From: Bacteroidota bacterium
Lineage (GTDB): Bacteria > Bacteroidota > Bacteroidia > Bacteroidales > JAAUTT01
Reading direction: 5' to 3'
Length of the DNA stretch: 64,000 nucleotides
Assembly: GCA_020048915.1 (NCBI GenBank)
Contig: JAIFLU010000191.1
Location: 1-64,000 of the forward strand
The first letter of the stretch is position 1. Every line of letters begins with the position of its first letter. This document shows positions 18,691 through 27,332 of this stretch, piece by piece. Under the pieces are notes generated by a model, which was given only the letters and a program-made list of their open reading frames with translations, was not told where the DNA came from and made no database searches. A program made the position numbers and the translations under genes.

Positions 18691-20022
18691 ATGGATTCAA
18701 TACTCATCGAACGCAAAAATCAGGTTTTCCGCACCGGGACTGATGCCCAAACCATTCACTGCAACAAGCCCAGCGTGGCTGGTTCTGTGAGTCAGCGAGC
18801 CTGCGTTTTTTGCGGTTCACGAGTGGTATTGTATCCTATTGCCGATGCGCTGCATATAGTGCATGGCCCCATAGGTTGTGCCGCCTATACCTGGGACATT
18901 AGGGGGGCGTTGTCGTCTGGACCTGAAATTCACCGGTTAAGCTTCTCAACCGACTTACGCGAAAAAGATGTGGTATTTGGAGGCGAAACAAAATTATACC
19001 ATTCTCTTATTGAACTGATAGACCAATACAAACCTAAAGCAGCTTTCGTTTATTCCACCTGCATTGTAGGCGTTATTGGAGACGATATTGAAGCTGTTTG
19101 TAAGAAAGCGAATAAGGAAAAAGGAATTCCGGTTATTCCGGTTCAGGCTCCCGGGTTTAACGGTTCAAAAAAAGATGGCTACAAAATTGCCTGCGAAGCA
19201 TTGGCCACGCTTATTGGAACGGGAGATTTAGCAGTTCCCGAAAAAAGTATCAATATTTTGGGCGATTTTAACCTGGCAGGCGAATTGTGGATGCTTTTAG
19301 AATACTACAAAAAAATGGGTATTCACGTAAATGCCACCATTACCGGCGACGGCAGGGTCGAGGCAATTGCCAGCGCACATAAAGCTTCCTTAAATGTGGT
19401 GCAATGCTCTGGTTCCATGATGCACCTGGCTAAAATAATGAAGGATAAGTATAACATTCCCATGATGAAGGTTTCGTACTTCGGCATTGAAGATATGAGC
19501 GATGCGCTTTACGAAGTGGCTAAATTCTTTAAAGACGATGAGATGATGGCGAAAGCCCGCATATTGGTTCGCGAGGAATTTGGCAGGTTAATGCCAGTCT
19601 TGAAGGAGTATAAGGAAAAACTTCAGGGGAAAAAAGCCGCCATTTATGTAGGGGGATCTTTTAAAGCGATATCACTGATAAAAGCATTACGATTAATTGG
19701 CGTTCAAACAGTAGTAGTAGGATCTCAAACAGGAACACCCGACGAATACGAAATTATCAATCAATTGTGCGACGAAGGTACCATTGTGGTAGACGATTCT
19801 AATCCGATCGAGCTATCCGCTTTTGTTAAAGAAACCTGTGCCGATATCTTTATTGGCGGAGTGAAAGAACGCCCAATTGCTTATAAGTTGGGACTGGGAT
19901 TTTGCGACCATAACCACGAACGCAAGGAGGCCCTCGCCGGATACGAAGGCATGCTCAATTTTGCCAAAGAAATTTATGCCACCGCCATGAGTCCGGTTTG
20001 GCAGTTTACACGACAGCGATAG
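18691..20022 (+). CDS. nifE: Nitrogenase iron-molybdenum cofactor scaffold NifE
   Basis: The 443-residue NifD paralogue has the NifE-type N-terminus 'CNKPSVAGSVSQRACVFCG', the cluster cysteines C38, C63 ('HGPIGCAAYTWDIRGALS') and the Cys of 'VYSTCIVGVIGDD', plus 'NVVQCSGSMMHLA' at the cofactor site. It ends 'KERPIAYKLGLGFCDHNHE'. NifEN receives NifB-co and is where Mo and homocitrate are inserted before transfer to apo-NifDK. It is followed by nifN after 79 bp. Confidence 0.96.
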   Translation: MDSILIERKNQVFRTGTDAQTIHCNKPSVAGSVSQRACVFCGSRVVLYPIADALHIVHGPIGCAAYTWDIRGALSSGPEIHRLSFSTDLREKDVVFGGETKLYHSLIELIDQYKPKAAFVYSTCIVGVIGDDIEAVCKKANKEKGIPVIPVQAPGFNGSKKDGYKIACEALATLIGTGDLAVPEKSINILGDFNLAGELWMLLEYYKKMGIHVNATITGDGRVEAIASAHKASLNVVQCSGSMMHLAKIMKDKYNIPMMKVSYFGIEDMSDALYEVAKFFKDDEMMAKARILVREEFGRLMPVLKEYKEKLQGKKAAIYVGGSFKAISLIKALRLIGVQTVVVGSQTGTPDEYEIINQLCDEGTIVVDDSNPIELSAFVKETCADIFIGGVKERPIAYKLGLGFCDHNHERKEALAGYEGMLNFAKEIYATAMSPVWQFTRQR

Positions 20023-20101
20023 GGAATCATAGTCTAGTGTGTGCTAAGTGTAGTTAGAAACTGCGCTTTAGTAATAGAAAATTCGGGTATAACTTTTTTA
20101 A

Positions 20102-21523
20102 ATGCTAAAAACTACAATCACGATGGAAGCAGTTAAATCCCCCAAAAAAACATTCGTTTCTACACGAAACGCTTGTAAACTCTGTGCTCCACTGGGTGCG
20201 AGCGTGGTGTTTAAAGGTATCAAAGGGTGTCTTCCGATGATTCATGGGTCGCAGGGATGCGCTACTTACATCCGTCGTTATATGATCAGTCATTTCAAAG
20301 AGCCGGTGGATATTGCATCTTCAAACTTTAGCGAAGAAACAACCATCTTTGGAGGAAATCGAAATTTTAATACCGGTATCGAAAATATCATACAGCAATA
20401 CAATCCTGAAGTGATTGGCATTGCTTCCGCTTGCCTAAGCGAAACCATTGGCGAAGACATCCCGAGGTTAATTCGCGAGTATCGGACGGTCAATGCTTCC
20501 AAAGCGCTTCCGGTATTCGTGAACGCCTCTACTCCAAGCTATCAGGGTACACATATGGATGGTTTCCATGAGGCAGTATCCAGTGTGGTAGCAAATTTGG
20601 CTGAGTGCGGCGAAACCGGAACCCATATCAACATTTTCCCGGGGTTTGTTTCCCCAGCCGATCTCCGACATCTTAAAGATATTTTAACAGATTTTGGTCT
20701 CGATTACGTTCTTTTTCCCGATTATTCCGATTCGCTCGACAATCCTCACTGGAAAGAATACCAAATTATTCCCGAAGGGGGAACTGCAGTTTCGGAGATT
20801 AAACGTACCGGAACAGCAAAAGCTTCATTGGAGTTTGGCTATATTCTCAACTTGGGAGGCATAAACAGTCGCATTACCGAAAGCAAAGCAGCTTTTACAG
20901 CAGCGCAATGGCTCGAAAAAAACCGTTCTGTAATTCGTTGTAAGTTAGGAATGCCAATTGGAATCAACGAGACCGACCGTTTTTTCAAACAACTGGAAGA
21001 GTTAAGCGGCAAACCAACCCCAAATCGGTATGAACGTCAGCGGGGACGGCTGGTAGATGCCTATGTAGATGGCCATAAATATGTGTTCGGAAAGCGCGCA
21101 ATTGTTTATGGCGACGAAGATATGGTAGTTGGGTTGGTCGCTTTTTTAACAGAAATAGGAATTGAGCCGGTATTAGTTGCTTCCGGTGGCGAAAGCGGCA
21201 TACTCAAAAGAGAAATTGAACGCATTACCGAAGGTAAATACCCTCAAATGAAAGTTGTTAGCGGTATGGACTTTGAATCGATAAATGAAATGACGGAGGA
21301 ATTGAAACCCGATATTTTTATTGGTAACAGTAAAGGGTATTACATTTCCCGACGACTAGGAATTCCACTCGTAAGAGTTGGATTTCCGGTACACGATCGA
21401 TTTGGGGCACAGCGCCTCCAACATCTTGGCTACGAAGGCACACAGCAGCTTTTCGACCGTATCACCAATGCCCTCATAGAATATAAACAGGAGCATTCGC
21501 CGGTGGGATATAAATATATTTAG
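20102..21523 (+). CDS. nifN: Nitrogenase iron-molybdenum cofactor scaffold NifN
   Basis: The 473-residue NifK paralogue has 'TRNACKLCAPLGASVVFKGIKGCLPMIHGSQGCATYIRR', 'SACLSETIGEDIPRLI' and 'VRVGFPVHDRFGAQR', the usual NifN landmarks. It forms the heterotetrameric scaffold with NifE. The start at 20102 gives 'MLKTTITMEAV'; an ATG at 20123 ('MEAVKSPKK') is an alternative. It is a stand-alone NifN, not the NifN-B fusion found in some anaerobes, since nifB is a separate gene downstream. Confidence 0.95.
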   Translation: MLKTTITMEAVKSPKKTFVSTRNACKLCAPLGASVVFKGIKGCLPMIHGSQGCATYIRRYMISHFKEPVDIASSNFSEETTIFGGNRNFNTGIENIIQQYNPEVIGIASACLSETIGEDIPRLIREYRTVNASKALPVFVNASTPSYQGTHMDGFHEAVSSVVANLAECGETGTHINIFPGFVSPADLRHLKDILTDFGLDYVLFPDYSDSLDNPHWKEYQIIPEGGTAVSEIKRTGTAKASLEFGYILNLGGINSRITESKAAFTAAQWLEKNRSVIRCKLGMPIGINETDRFFKQLEELSGKPTPNRYERQRGRLVDAYVDGHKYVFGKRAIVYGDEDMVVGLVAFLTEIGIEPVLVASGGESGILKREIERITEGKYPQMKVVSGMDFESINEMTEELKPDIFIGNSKGYYISRRLGIPLVRVGFPVHDRFGAQRLQHLGYEGTQQLFDRITNALIEYKQEHSPVGYKYI

Positions 21524-21601
21524 TAGTAAGATGGAAGTCAGGAGACCGAAGTCGGAAGTTTAAAAACTCCTACACGTAATCCGAACCTCGCTCCCGATAG
21601 T

Positions 21602-21700
21602 CCCGATAGCTATCGCGGATCGGCACTGCAACCTGTATTTTGTCCTCTGTAACCTGCAACTTTTATTAAACAACCCGCTCCCGATAGCTATCGCGGATCG
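21602..21700. repeat. Two CCGATAGCTATCG palindromic repeats between nifN and nifB
   Basis: CCCGATAGCTATCGCGGATCG occurs from 21602 and again from about 21679, each preceded by CGCTC. The core CGATAGCTATCG is a perfect palindrome. A third copy lies in the permease region at about 43766. These look like members of a dispersed Bacteroidota intergenic palindrome family. Confidence 0.7.
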
Positions 21701-21735
21701 AATCTCGCAACCCGTAACCCGTAACACAAAACCCT

Positions 21736-23004
21736 ATGAATACACCCGAAAATTACAAAAACCATCCCTGCTTTAATGCAGAGGCGCGTCACACCAACGC
21801 ACGAGTGCATTTGCCTGTTGCCCCTAAGTGTAACATTCAGTGTAATTATTGTAATCGTAAGTACGATTGTGTAAACGAAAGTCGTCCGGGTGTTACATCT
21901 TCGGTGTTAAGCCCGTATCAGGCAGTGGAATATTTAAAGGCATTGGACAAGCGAATTGATAATCTTTCGGTAGTGGGCATTGCCGGTCCAGGCGATCCTT
22001 TTGCCAATCCCGAGGAAACCCTCGAAACCATGCGGCTGGTTAAGGCGGAATTTCCCGACAAGATATTTTGTCTTTCAACCAACGGACTGAATTTGAAACC
22101 TTATATAGCAGAAATTGCCGAATTGGGAGTTTCGCATGTCACGCTTACCATAAATGCGATTGACCCTGATATTACTGCAAAAGTGTATGCCTGGGTAAGG
22201 CACGATAAAAAAATATACCGGGGCAGGGAAGGAGCTGCCTTTATTATCGAACGCCAATTAGAATGTATTCCATTGTTGAAAGAGCATGGAATTACTGTAA
22301 AGATAAATTCTATAATAATTCCGGGGATTAATGACCATCATCTGGAGGAGGTTGCCAAAAAAACAAAAGAACTGGGAGCGGATATTATCAATTGTATTCC
22401 CGTTATTCCTACCAAAGAAACTCCTTTTGAAAGCCTGGATGAGCCTTCCAAAACCATGATTTTTAGGGTGAGGACTTTAGTTAAAGACCATCTTCCGGTA
22501 ATGACACATTGTGCACGTTGCAGAGCCGATGCTGCCGGTCTGCTGGGACAAGATTTTACCGAAGCTTTCGGCATGTTGCAGGAATTTGCCACCCTTCCAT
22601 TGCGTCCAACGGATAACCGCCCTCATGTTGCCGTAGCTACTTACGAAGGATTATTGGTAAATATGCATCTGGGTGAGGCTAAATCACTTTATATATACAA
22701 GCAAACCCCCAACGGGTATCATTTTATCGAAGAAAGACAAACACCCGCTTCCGGTTCGGGAGATTTCAGGTGGATTAACCTCGCAAAGACCTTGGGCGAT
22801 TGCCGCGCTTTGTTAGTTGGTGGAGTGGGGCCAAATCCGCTTAATATACTTCAACATTCGGGTATACGAGTAGTTCAGATGACCGGTATGATTGACGATG
22901 GACTGGAAGCTGTTTTCAATAACCAGCCCATTAAATCGGTTAAAAAAGCCGATGCTTTTAAGTGCGGAGATTCATGCAGGGGGAATGCGCAAGGATGTGC
23001 TTAA
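21736..23004 (+). CDS. nifB: FeMo cofactor biosynthesis radical SAM protein NifB
   Basis: The 422-residue protein has the radical-SAM motif C32-x3-C36-x2-C39 ('CNIQCNYCN'), the NifB-specific 'RKYDCVNESRPGV', 'GPGDPFANPEETLET', and 'HCARCRADAAGLLG'. From about residue 300 it carries a C-terminal NifX-like cofactor-binding domain ('VAVATYEGLLVNMHLGEAKS', 'LLVGGVGPNPLNILQHSGIRV'). NifB builds the carbide-centred 8Fe core (NifB-co). The two-domain form is complete. It follows nifN after a 212-bp repeat-rich spacer. Confidence 0.96.
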   Translation: MNTPENYKNHPCFNAEARHTNARVHLPVAPKCNIQCNYCNRKYDCVNESRPGVTSSVLSPYQAVEYLKALDKRIDNLSVVGIAGPGDPFANPEETLETMRLVKAEFPDKIFCLSTNGLNLKPYIAEIAELGVSHVTLTINAIDPDITAKVYAWVRHDKKIYRGREGAAFIIERQLECIPLLKEHGITVKINSIIIPGINDHHLEEVAKKTKELGADIINCIPVIPTKETPFESLDEPSKTMIFRVRTLVKDHLPVMTHCARCRADAAGLLGQDFTEAFGMLQEFATLPLRPTDNRPHVAVATYEGLLVNMHLGEAKSLYIYKQTPNGYHFIEERQTPASGSGDFRWINLAKTLGDCRALLVGGVGPNPLNILQHSGIRVVQMTGMIDDGLEAVFNNQPIKSVKKADAFKCGDSCRGNAQGCA

Positions 23005-23027
23005 AATAGGAGTAAGTAATTAGTAGT

Positions 23028-23038
23028 AAGTCGTAAGT
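23028..23038. repeat. AGTCGTAAGT repeat between nifB and ferredoxin gene
   Basis: AAGTCGTAAGT follows a run of AGTAAGTAATTAGTAGT-like sequence 24 bp after the nifB stop, matching the repeats around nifK and modB. Confidence 0.65.
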
Positions 23039-23094
23039 ATTTATCTTATACTAACGCTGAAGGGAAAAAGAAACAAACCAATAAATAAATTTTT

Positions 23095-23400
23095 ATGAAA
23101 AAGCCAGACCACATGATCCTAATTTGCAATTCCTACCGGGTTGCAGGAGATGCACAGGGAGCCTGTAATAAAAAAGGGGCGTCTGCCATGTTGCAATATA
23201 TTTCCGAAGGATGTTCCGACCGCGGAATAGATGCCGTTGTAACCACCACCGCCTGTTTGAATGTCTGCGCCCAGGGTCCGGTTATGGTTGTCCAACCTAA
23301 TAATTTTTGGTACGGAGGCGTAACCGAAGATAGAATTGACGAAATACTCGATGCCCTCGAAAATGGCGAGGCAGTGAGCGAGTATATAATAAGTGATTAA
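23095..23400 (+). CDS. Thioredoxin-like [2Fe-2S] ferredoxin
   Basis: The 101-residue protein has the cysteine pattern of the thioredoxin-fold [2Fe-2S] ferredoxins: C11, C24 ('GDAQGACNKKG'), C54 and C58 ('TACLNVCAQGPVMVV'), with one extra Cys at 40. The clostridial relative encoded near nif genes is known to interact with the MoFe protein. I infer an electron-transfer or maturation role in nitrogen fixation. It sits between nifB and nifV in the same direction. Confidence 0.9.
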   Translation: MKKPDHMILICNSYRVAGDAQGACNKKGASAMLQYISEGCSDRGIDAVVTTTACLNVCAQGPVMVVQPNNFWYGGVTEDRIDEILDALENGEAVSEYIISD

Positions 23401-23505
23401 AATGAACATGAAATTGGGTCGCCCCCAAAGGTCCCGAAAGTTATCAGGGATCGGTATGTAATGTGTGAATTTTTAATCATCCACCTATAAATTAAGGAGG
23501 CCCCA

Positions 23506-24654
23506 ATGGACAAAATAAAATTAATCGATACCACACTTCGCGATGGGGAACAAGCTCCGGGAGTGGTATTTCTGTTGAAGGAAAAACTGGCCATATGTGA
23601 ACTTCTGGATAAAGCTGGTATTCCCGAAGTTGAGGTAGGGACCCCTGCTATTGGTAAACGCGAGGTTCGGGATATTCAGGCAATCACCCAAGCAGGGTAT
23701 AAATTCAAAACATTGAGCTGGTGTCGCGGCATAAAATCGGATATTGAAGCTGCTCAAAAATCAGGTACCAATGGCGTCCATATTTCATTTCCGGTTTCGG
23801 AGATTCATTTGGCTGCACTGGATAAAACCAAATCCTGGGCATTAGATTCGATGCGGGAACTCGTAGCTTTTGCCAGTGATAAATTCGAATATGTCACCAT
23901 TGGGGCACAAGATGCATCGCGATGTGAGATTGATTTTTTAGATGAATTTATTGAATTGGCTGAATCTTTGGGGGTTCATCGGGTTCGGATTGCCGATACT
24001 GTTGGCATACTCAATCCTTTTTCCACCTTTCAGCTTTTCAGGAAACTGCGAAGCCATCATGCCAATATTGGACTCGAATTTCATGGGCACAACGATTTGG
24101 GAATGGCTACAGCCAACACTATTACAGCCATTAAAGCCGGAGCCGATTTTGCCAGCATTACCGTAAATGGAATTGGTGAAAGAGCTGGAAATGCTGCCCT
24201 CGAAGAAGTTATAATGGCCTTGAAAATCTCGGAAAAAGCAGAATTAAATATCCAAACACAGTACCTGAGTCAACTCTCGCAATTGGTTAGCAGGGCCTCA
24301 GGGAAACCCATTAACGATTTTAAACCGGTTACAGGTGATATGGTGCTAAAGCACGAATCGGGAATTCATACTAAAAGCATGCTTAAAAATCGTGAAACAT
24401 ATCAAATTATAAACGCTTCTGATATCGGTCGCGAAGAGCACGAATTTGTTTTTGGAAAGCACAGCGGCAAAGCCTCCGTAAAAGCTTTTTTTCTTAAGAA
24501 TAAAATTGTAATTTCAGACCAGCAATGTCAATTAATTCTCAATATTATCAAAGAACGCTCCCACATTCTTAAGAGAAGCATTTCGATAGGAGAAATATTA
24601 ATTATTCATGATGAGCTGGAGAAACGATTGACAATGTCACCTAATTCATTATAA
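23506..24654 (+). CDS. nifV: Homocitrate synthase
   Basis: NifV condenses acetyl-CoA with 2-oxoglutarate to homocitrate, the organic ligand of FeMoco. The 382-residue protein has the DRE-TIM signature 'LIDTTLRDGEQAPGVVF', the metal-binding 'EFHGHNDLGMATANT', the Gly-rich 'NGIGERAGNAALEEV' and 'HESGIHTKSM' in the LeuA-like C-terminal subdomain. Compact length without a LeuA-type regulatory domain favours NifV. A strong AAGGAGG at 23494-23500 precedes the ATG. It ends 18 bp before the Mop gene, linking cofactor and molybdenum genes. Confidence 0.93.
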   Translation: MDKIKLIDTTLRDGEQAPGVVFLLKEKLAICELLDKAGIPEVEVGTPAIGKREVRDIQAITQAGYKFKTLSWCRGIKSDIEAAQKSGTNGVHISFPVSEIHLAALDKTKSWALDSMRELVAFASDKFEYVTIGAQDASRCEIDFLDEFIELAESLGVHRVRIADTVGILNPFSTFQLFRKLRSHHANIGLEFHGHNDLGMATANTITAIKAGADFASITVNGIGERAGNAALEEVIMALKISEKAELNIQTQYLSQLSQLVSRASGKPINDFKPVTGDMVLKHESGIHTKSMLKNRETYQIINASDIGREEHEFVFGKHSGKASVKAFFLKNKIVISDQQCQLILNIIKERSHILKRSISIGEILIIHDELEKRLTMSPNSL

Positions 24655-24672
24655 ACTTTAACAACAATCATT

Positions 24673-24882
24673 ATGAGACTTAGCGCACGGAACAATCTGA
24701 AAGGAAAAGTGGTGGTAGTGGAAGAAGGCCTGATTACAGCCAAAGTTAAAATCGATTTGGGAAATGGGAACACCATTACTTCCATCATTTCGAAAGATGC
24801 CATTGCGGAACTCGATATCAAAGTGGGTGATACTGCCTATGCTATTATTAAATCGACAGAGATAATCATAGCAAAAGATTAA
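24673..24882 (+). CDS. mop: Single-domain molybdate-binding Mop (molbindin) protein
   Basis: The 69-residue protein is one TOBE/Mop domain ('RLSARNNLKGKVVVVEEGLITAKVKID', 'VGDTAYAIIKSTEIIIAK'). Such molbindins form hexamers that bind molybdate or tungstate. It ends 4 bp before the ModE-like gene, so the two are cotranscribed. I infer that it either stores molybdate or acts as the missing metal-sensing half of the neighbouring regulator. Confidence 0.92.
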   Translation: MRLSARNNLKGKVVVVEEGLITAKVKIDLGNGNTITSIISKDAIAELDIKVGDTAYAIIKSTEIIIAKD

Positions 24883-24886
24883 AAAA

Positions 24887-25228
24887 ATGAGCGATATAAT
24901 TGAGGCAGACTATCAATTATTTATAAACCGGAAAGGCAGGCACCTTTTAGGTCCGGGAAGAACGGAGCTTCTTTTTGGTATTCAGCGTACCGGAAGCCTT
25001 AGAGCAGCTTCTAAGGAATTGAATATCTCATATCAGCATGCCTGGAGCCTTATTGATGCTATAAACCAGGCAGCTTCCGAACCAATTGTCATTAAACAAC
25101 GGGGAGGAATAGGTGGTGGCGGAGCTTCCTTATCGGTTTATGGGGATAAACTTTTAAAGGATTACCTGGCTATTGAAAAGGAAGTGCAAAAATTTTTCCG
25201 GCAGCTAAACATGGAATTAAATCTGTGA
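24887..25228 (+). CDS. modE: ModE-type winged-helix regulator lacking TOBE domains
   Basis: The 113-residue protein matches only the N-terminal DNA-binding domain of ModE: 'LLGPGRTELLFGIQRTGSLRAASKELNISYQHAWSLIDAIN', then 'RGGIGGGGASLSVYGDKLL'. In full ModE two TOBE domains follow and sense molybdate; here the chain stops. A free Mop domain is encoded immediately upstream. A candidate ModE-like operator lies 14 bp downstream, before the TSUP-modA genes. It is likely a regulator of molybdate uptake and perhaps of the nitrogenase genes. Confidence 0.88.
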   Translation: MSDIIEADYQLFINRKGRHLLGPGRTELLFGIQRTGSLRAASKELNISYQHAWSLIDAINQAASEPIVIKQRGGIGGGGASLSVYGDKLLKDYLAIEKEVQKFFRQLNMELNL

Positions 25229-25242
25229 TTTTTTTTGCTTAT

Positions 25243-25266
25243 CGTTATCTAATTATGTGTATATCG
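25243..25266 (+). promoter_or_regulatory. Candidate ModE operator
   Basis: CGTTAT-N12-ATATCG is an inverted repeat with one mismatch in 6-bp arms. Its arm sequence and spacing resemble the enterobacterial ModE box as I remember it (CGTTAT-N12-ATAACG). It stands alone in the 141-bp gap between modE and the TSUP-modA pair. Confidence 0.45.
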
Positions 25267-25369
25267 CATCTACTTAAAAAAATTTAATATATGGAGAAAT
25301 CAGTTTTTACCGTCAAACCTAATTTTTATAAAACTCCTGCTTTAGTAGAAAATAAATAAAACTAAAAAA

Positions 25370-26197
25370 ATGAAAGGCTACATCAAAAACGTTTGGAGTT
25401 TTGTTTCCGGTACTGCAATTGGCACCCTTGGCGGTTTAATTGGGTTGGGTGGTGCTGAATTTCGCCTTCCTCTTCTTGTGGGATTTTTCGGATTTGTAAG
25501 TCTTGATGCTGTTATCATTAATAAAATTACCAGTTTAATTGTTGTATCATTTTCGCTTCCATTTCGAAGTCAATCAATCCCTTGGGGCGACATAGGTTTG
25601 AATTATAATATTATCATTAATATTTTGTCGGGCAGCTTATTGGGGGCATGGATTGGTGCACATTATGCAACAAAAATGAAAACGGTAATTCTCGACCGCT
25701 TAATCATGGTTTTATTGATTGTCCTTGCATTTGGGATGATTTTTGGGCACAATGTTATGGATGGCAGTCATTCTCCCATTATTCAAGATGGAATCATACG
25801 AATTATTACCGGTGTAATTGCAGGTTTTATAATTGGAATGGTAGCTGCCGTTCTTGGTGTTGCGGGTGGAGAATTAATCATCCCCACTTTAGTTATATTG
25901 TTTGGGGTCGATATTAAACTTGCAGGCAGTTTGTCGCTTTGCATAAGTTTACCAACCATGATTGTTGCTTTTTACCGATATACAAAAAGCGGAGCCATTG
26001 AACTATTCAAGCGAGAAAAAAAGTTTTTATTATTTATGGCCGTTGGTTCTATTTTGGGAACGGCCATAGGTGGGCTTTTAATCGGTATAATACCTTCAAA
26101 TATACTTGTTCTCGTTCTTGGAGGCATTTTATTGATTTCGGCAATTAAAACATTTAACAAACAAAGTTCAAATAGTAATCAAATTAAAACTAAGTAA
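25370..26197 (+). CDS. TSUP (TauE/SafE) family membrane permease
   Basis: The 275-residue protein has about eight hydrophobic segments and the two Gly-rich TSUP repeats ('GTLGGLIGLGGAEFRLPLLV' near the N-terminus and 'GMVAAVLGVAGGELIIPTLV' near residue 165). The family exports or imports sulfite, sulfonates and related sulfur anions. It ends 1 bp before modA, so it is translationally tied to molybdate uptake. Its cargo is unknown; a sulfur oxyanion competing with molybdate, or molybdate itself, are both possible inferences. Confidence 0.85.
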   Translation: MKGYIKNVWSFVSGTAIGTLGGLIGLGGAEFRLPLLVGFFGFVSLDAVIINKITSLIVVSFSLPFRSQSIPWGDIGLNYNIIINILSGSLLGAWIGAHYATKMKTVILDRLIMVLLIVLAFGMIFGHNVMDGSHSPIIQDGIIRIITGVIAGFIIGMVAAVLGVAGGELIIPTLVILFGVDIKLAGSLSLCISLPTMIVAFYRYTKSGAIELFKREKKFLLFMAVGSILGTAIGGLLIGIIPSNILVLVLGGILLISAIKTFNKQSSNSNQIKTK

Positions 26198-26198
26198 T

Positions 26199-26933
26199 AT
26201 GACGAAAGTATTTATAATCCTGTTAATGGCTTTAAGCGTAAGCTTACAGTCGCAAACAGTCCGAGTTGCCGCTGCCGGAAATCTTCGTTATATTCTCGAC
26301 GACATAAAAGCTAAATATGGGATGCAAAACCCAAAAGCAAAAATCGAAATTGTGTTTGGAGCATCGGGAGCGCTTACGCAGCAGATACTTAACGGAGCTA
26401 ATTTCGACTTCTTTATGTCGGCTGATAAAATTTATCCGGATAAATTAAAGAATCAAGGAGCTTCTTTTGGAGATGTAAAAACCTATGCTTTTGGGAAACT
26501 TGTTTTGTGGAGCAACACAGTAGATGTTTCGAAAGGGATTGAAATGCTCACCGATAAATCGGTTGCTCGCATTGCTATTGCCAAACCCGATATAGCCCCC
26601 TATGGTGCCATTACTATTGAGTGCTTAAAGTACTATGGAATATACGAAAAAGTAAAAGGCAAACTCGTGTTTGCTGATAACATTGCCCAAGCAGCTCAGT
26701 TTGCCCAATCAGGGAATGCAGAAGTAGCTTTTTTGGCGCAGGCTCTTGTATTTGCTCCCGATTTAAAAGGCAGCTATGTATATGTGGACGAAAAGAGTTA
26801 TAAACCGGTGGAACAGGCTTGTGTGCTTTTGAAAAGCTGGGAACGTAACCCGGAAGCCACTAAATTTATGAAATTTGTGTTAGGCGCAGAATGCAAAAAA
26901 ATATATCAGAAATATGGGTTTACCGTGAAATGA
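26199..26933 (+). CDS. modA: Molybdate ABC transporter periplasmic binding protein
   Basis: A 244-residue ModA with a signal peptide ('MTKVFIILLMALSVSLQSQ') and family landmarks 'VRVAAAGNLRYILDDI', 'FGASGALTQQILNGANFDFFMSAD', 'AKPDIAPYGAI' and 'GNAEVAFLAQA'. The conserved Ser of 'GASGAL' and the Tyr of 'APYGAI' are expected to bind oxyanion. It pairs with ModB and ModC encoded about 0.9 kb downstream; an inserted toxin-antitoxin remnant and a ModG-like gene lie between. Confidence 0.93.
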   Translation: MTKVFIILLMALSVSLQSQTVRVAAAGNLRYILDDIKAKYGMQNPKAKIEIVFGASGALTQQILNGANFDFFMSADKIYPDKLKNQGASFGDVKTYAFGKLVLWSNTVDVSKGIEMLTDKSVARIAIAKPDIAPYGAITIECLKYYGIYEKVKGKLVFADNIAQAAQFAQSGNAEVAFLAQALVFAPDLKGSYVYVDEKSYKPVEQACVLLKSWERNPEATKFMKFVLGAECKKIYQKYGFTVK

Positions 26934-26944
26934 GGGAATTGGGA

Positions 26945-27028
26945 TTATTTAGTTTTAACCAATTTGTCAGTTTGAATCCAATTATGATACTCTTTAAAAG
27001 CTTTCGGAACAAATTCAATTATTCTCAT
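26945..27028 (-). pseudogene. Truncated YoeB-family toxin fragment
   Basis: After the antitoxin gene an ATG at 27028 opens a 27-codon frame, 'MRIIEFVPKAFKEYHNWIQ' plus eight residues, then TAA. This is the N-terminal quarter of a YoeB/Txe-type mRNA interferase ('FxPKAFxxYxxWxxTD'). The catalytic Glu/Arg/His region is missing; the frame ends 12 bp from the modA stop. The start overlaps the antitoxin stop by 4 bp, as in functional pairs. The toxin was lost by a 3' deletion next to modA. Confidence 0.7.
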
Positions 27029-27255
27029 AACAGATCTTTCGCTTTTATCTCAATGGTTTCTTTTTTTTGGTTATAGGTACTAATTCGTTCACTTAACTCA
27101 TCTGCATATGCCTGATTATTTAGAATATAATCCGAATCATCAGCTAGTTGAATATTTATTTCAACAGTCCGGTGTGGAAACATTTTCTTTATTGCCTCCA
27201 GAATATCTGGTTGAAGCATATCTGTATTAATTTTTATTGTTGTTTCCATAAACAT
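27025..27255 (-). CDS. Antitoxin of a broken type II toxin-antitoxin pair
   Basis: The longest frame gives 76 residues from 27255; an ATG two codons downstream ('METTIKINTDML') is also possible. The sequence ('IKINTDMLQPDILEAIKKMFPHRTVEI', 'QAYADELSERISTY', 'IEIKAKDLL') resembles the small acidic antitoxins paired with YoeB/RelE toxins in Bacteroidota. It is transcribed against the surrounding mod genes and its partner is truncated, so it now stands alone and may only be decaying or acting as a decoy antitoxin. Confidence 0.7.
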   Translation of the reverse strand: MFMETTIKINTDMLQPDILEAIKKMFPHRTVEINIQLADDSDYILNNQAYADELSERISTYNQKKETIEIKAKDLL

Positions 27256-27332
27256 TATGTTTTTGCAAATATATGGTAAATCTCAGAATAGGAAGTTAAA
27301 GCAATAGCATTACGAATTTAAAAAATTGGTTT

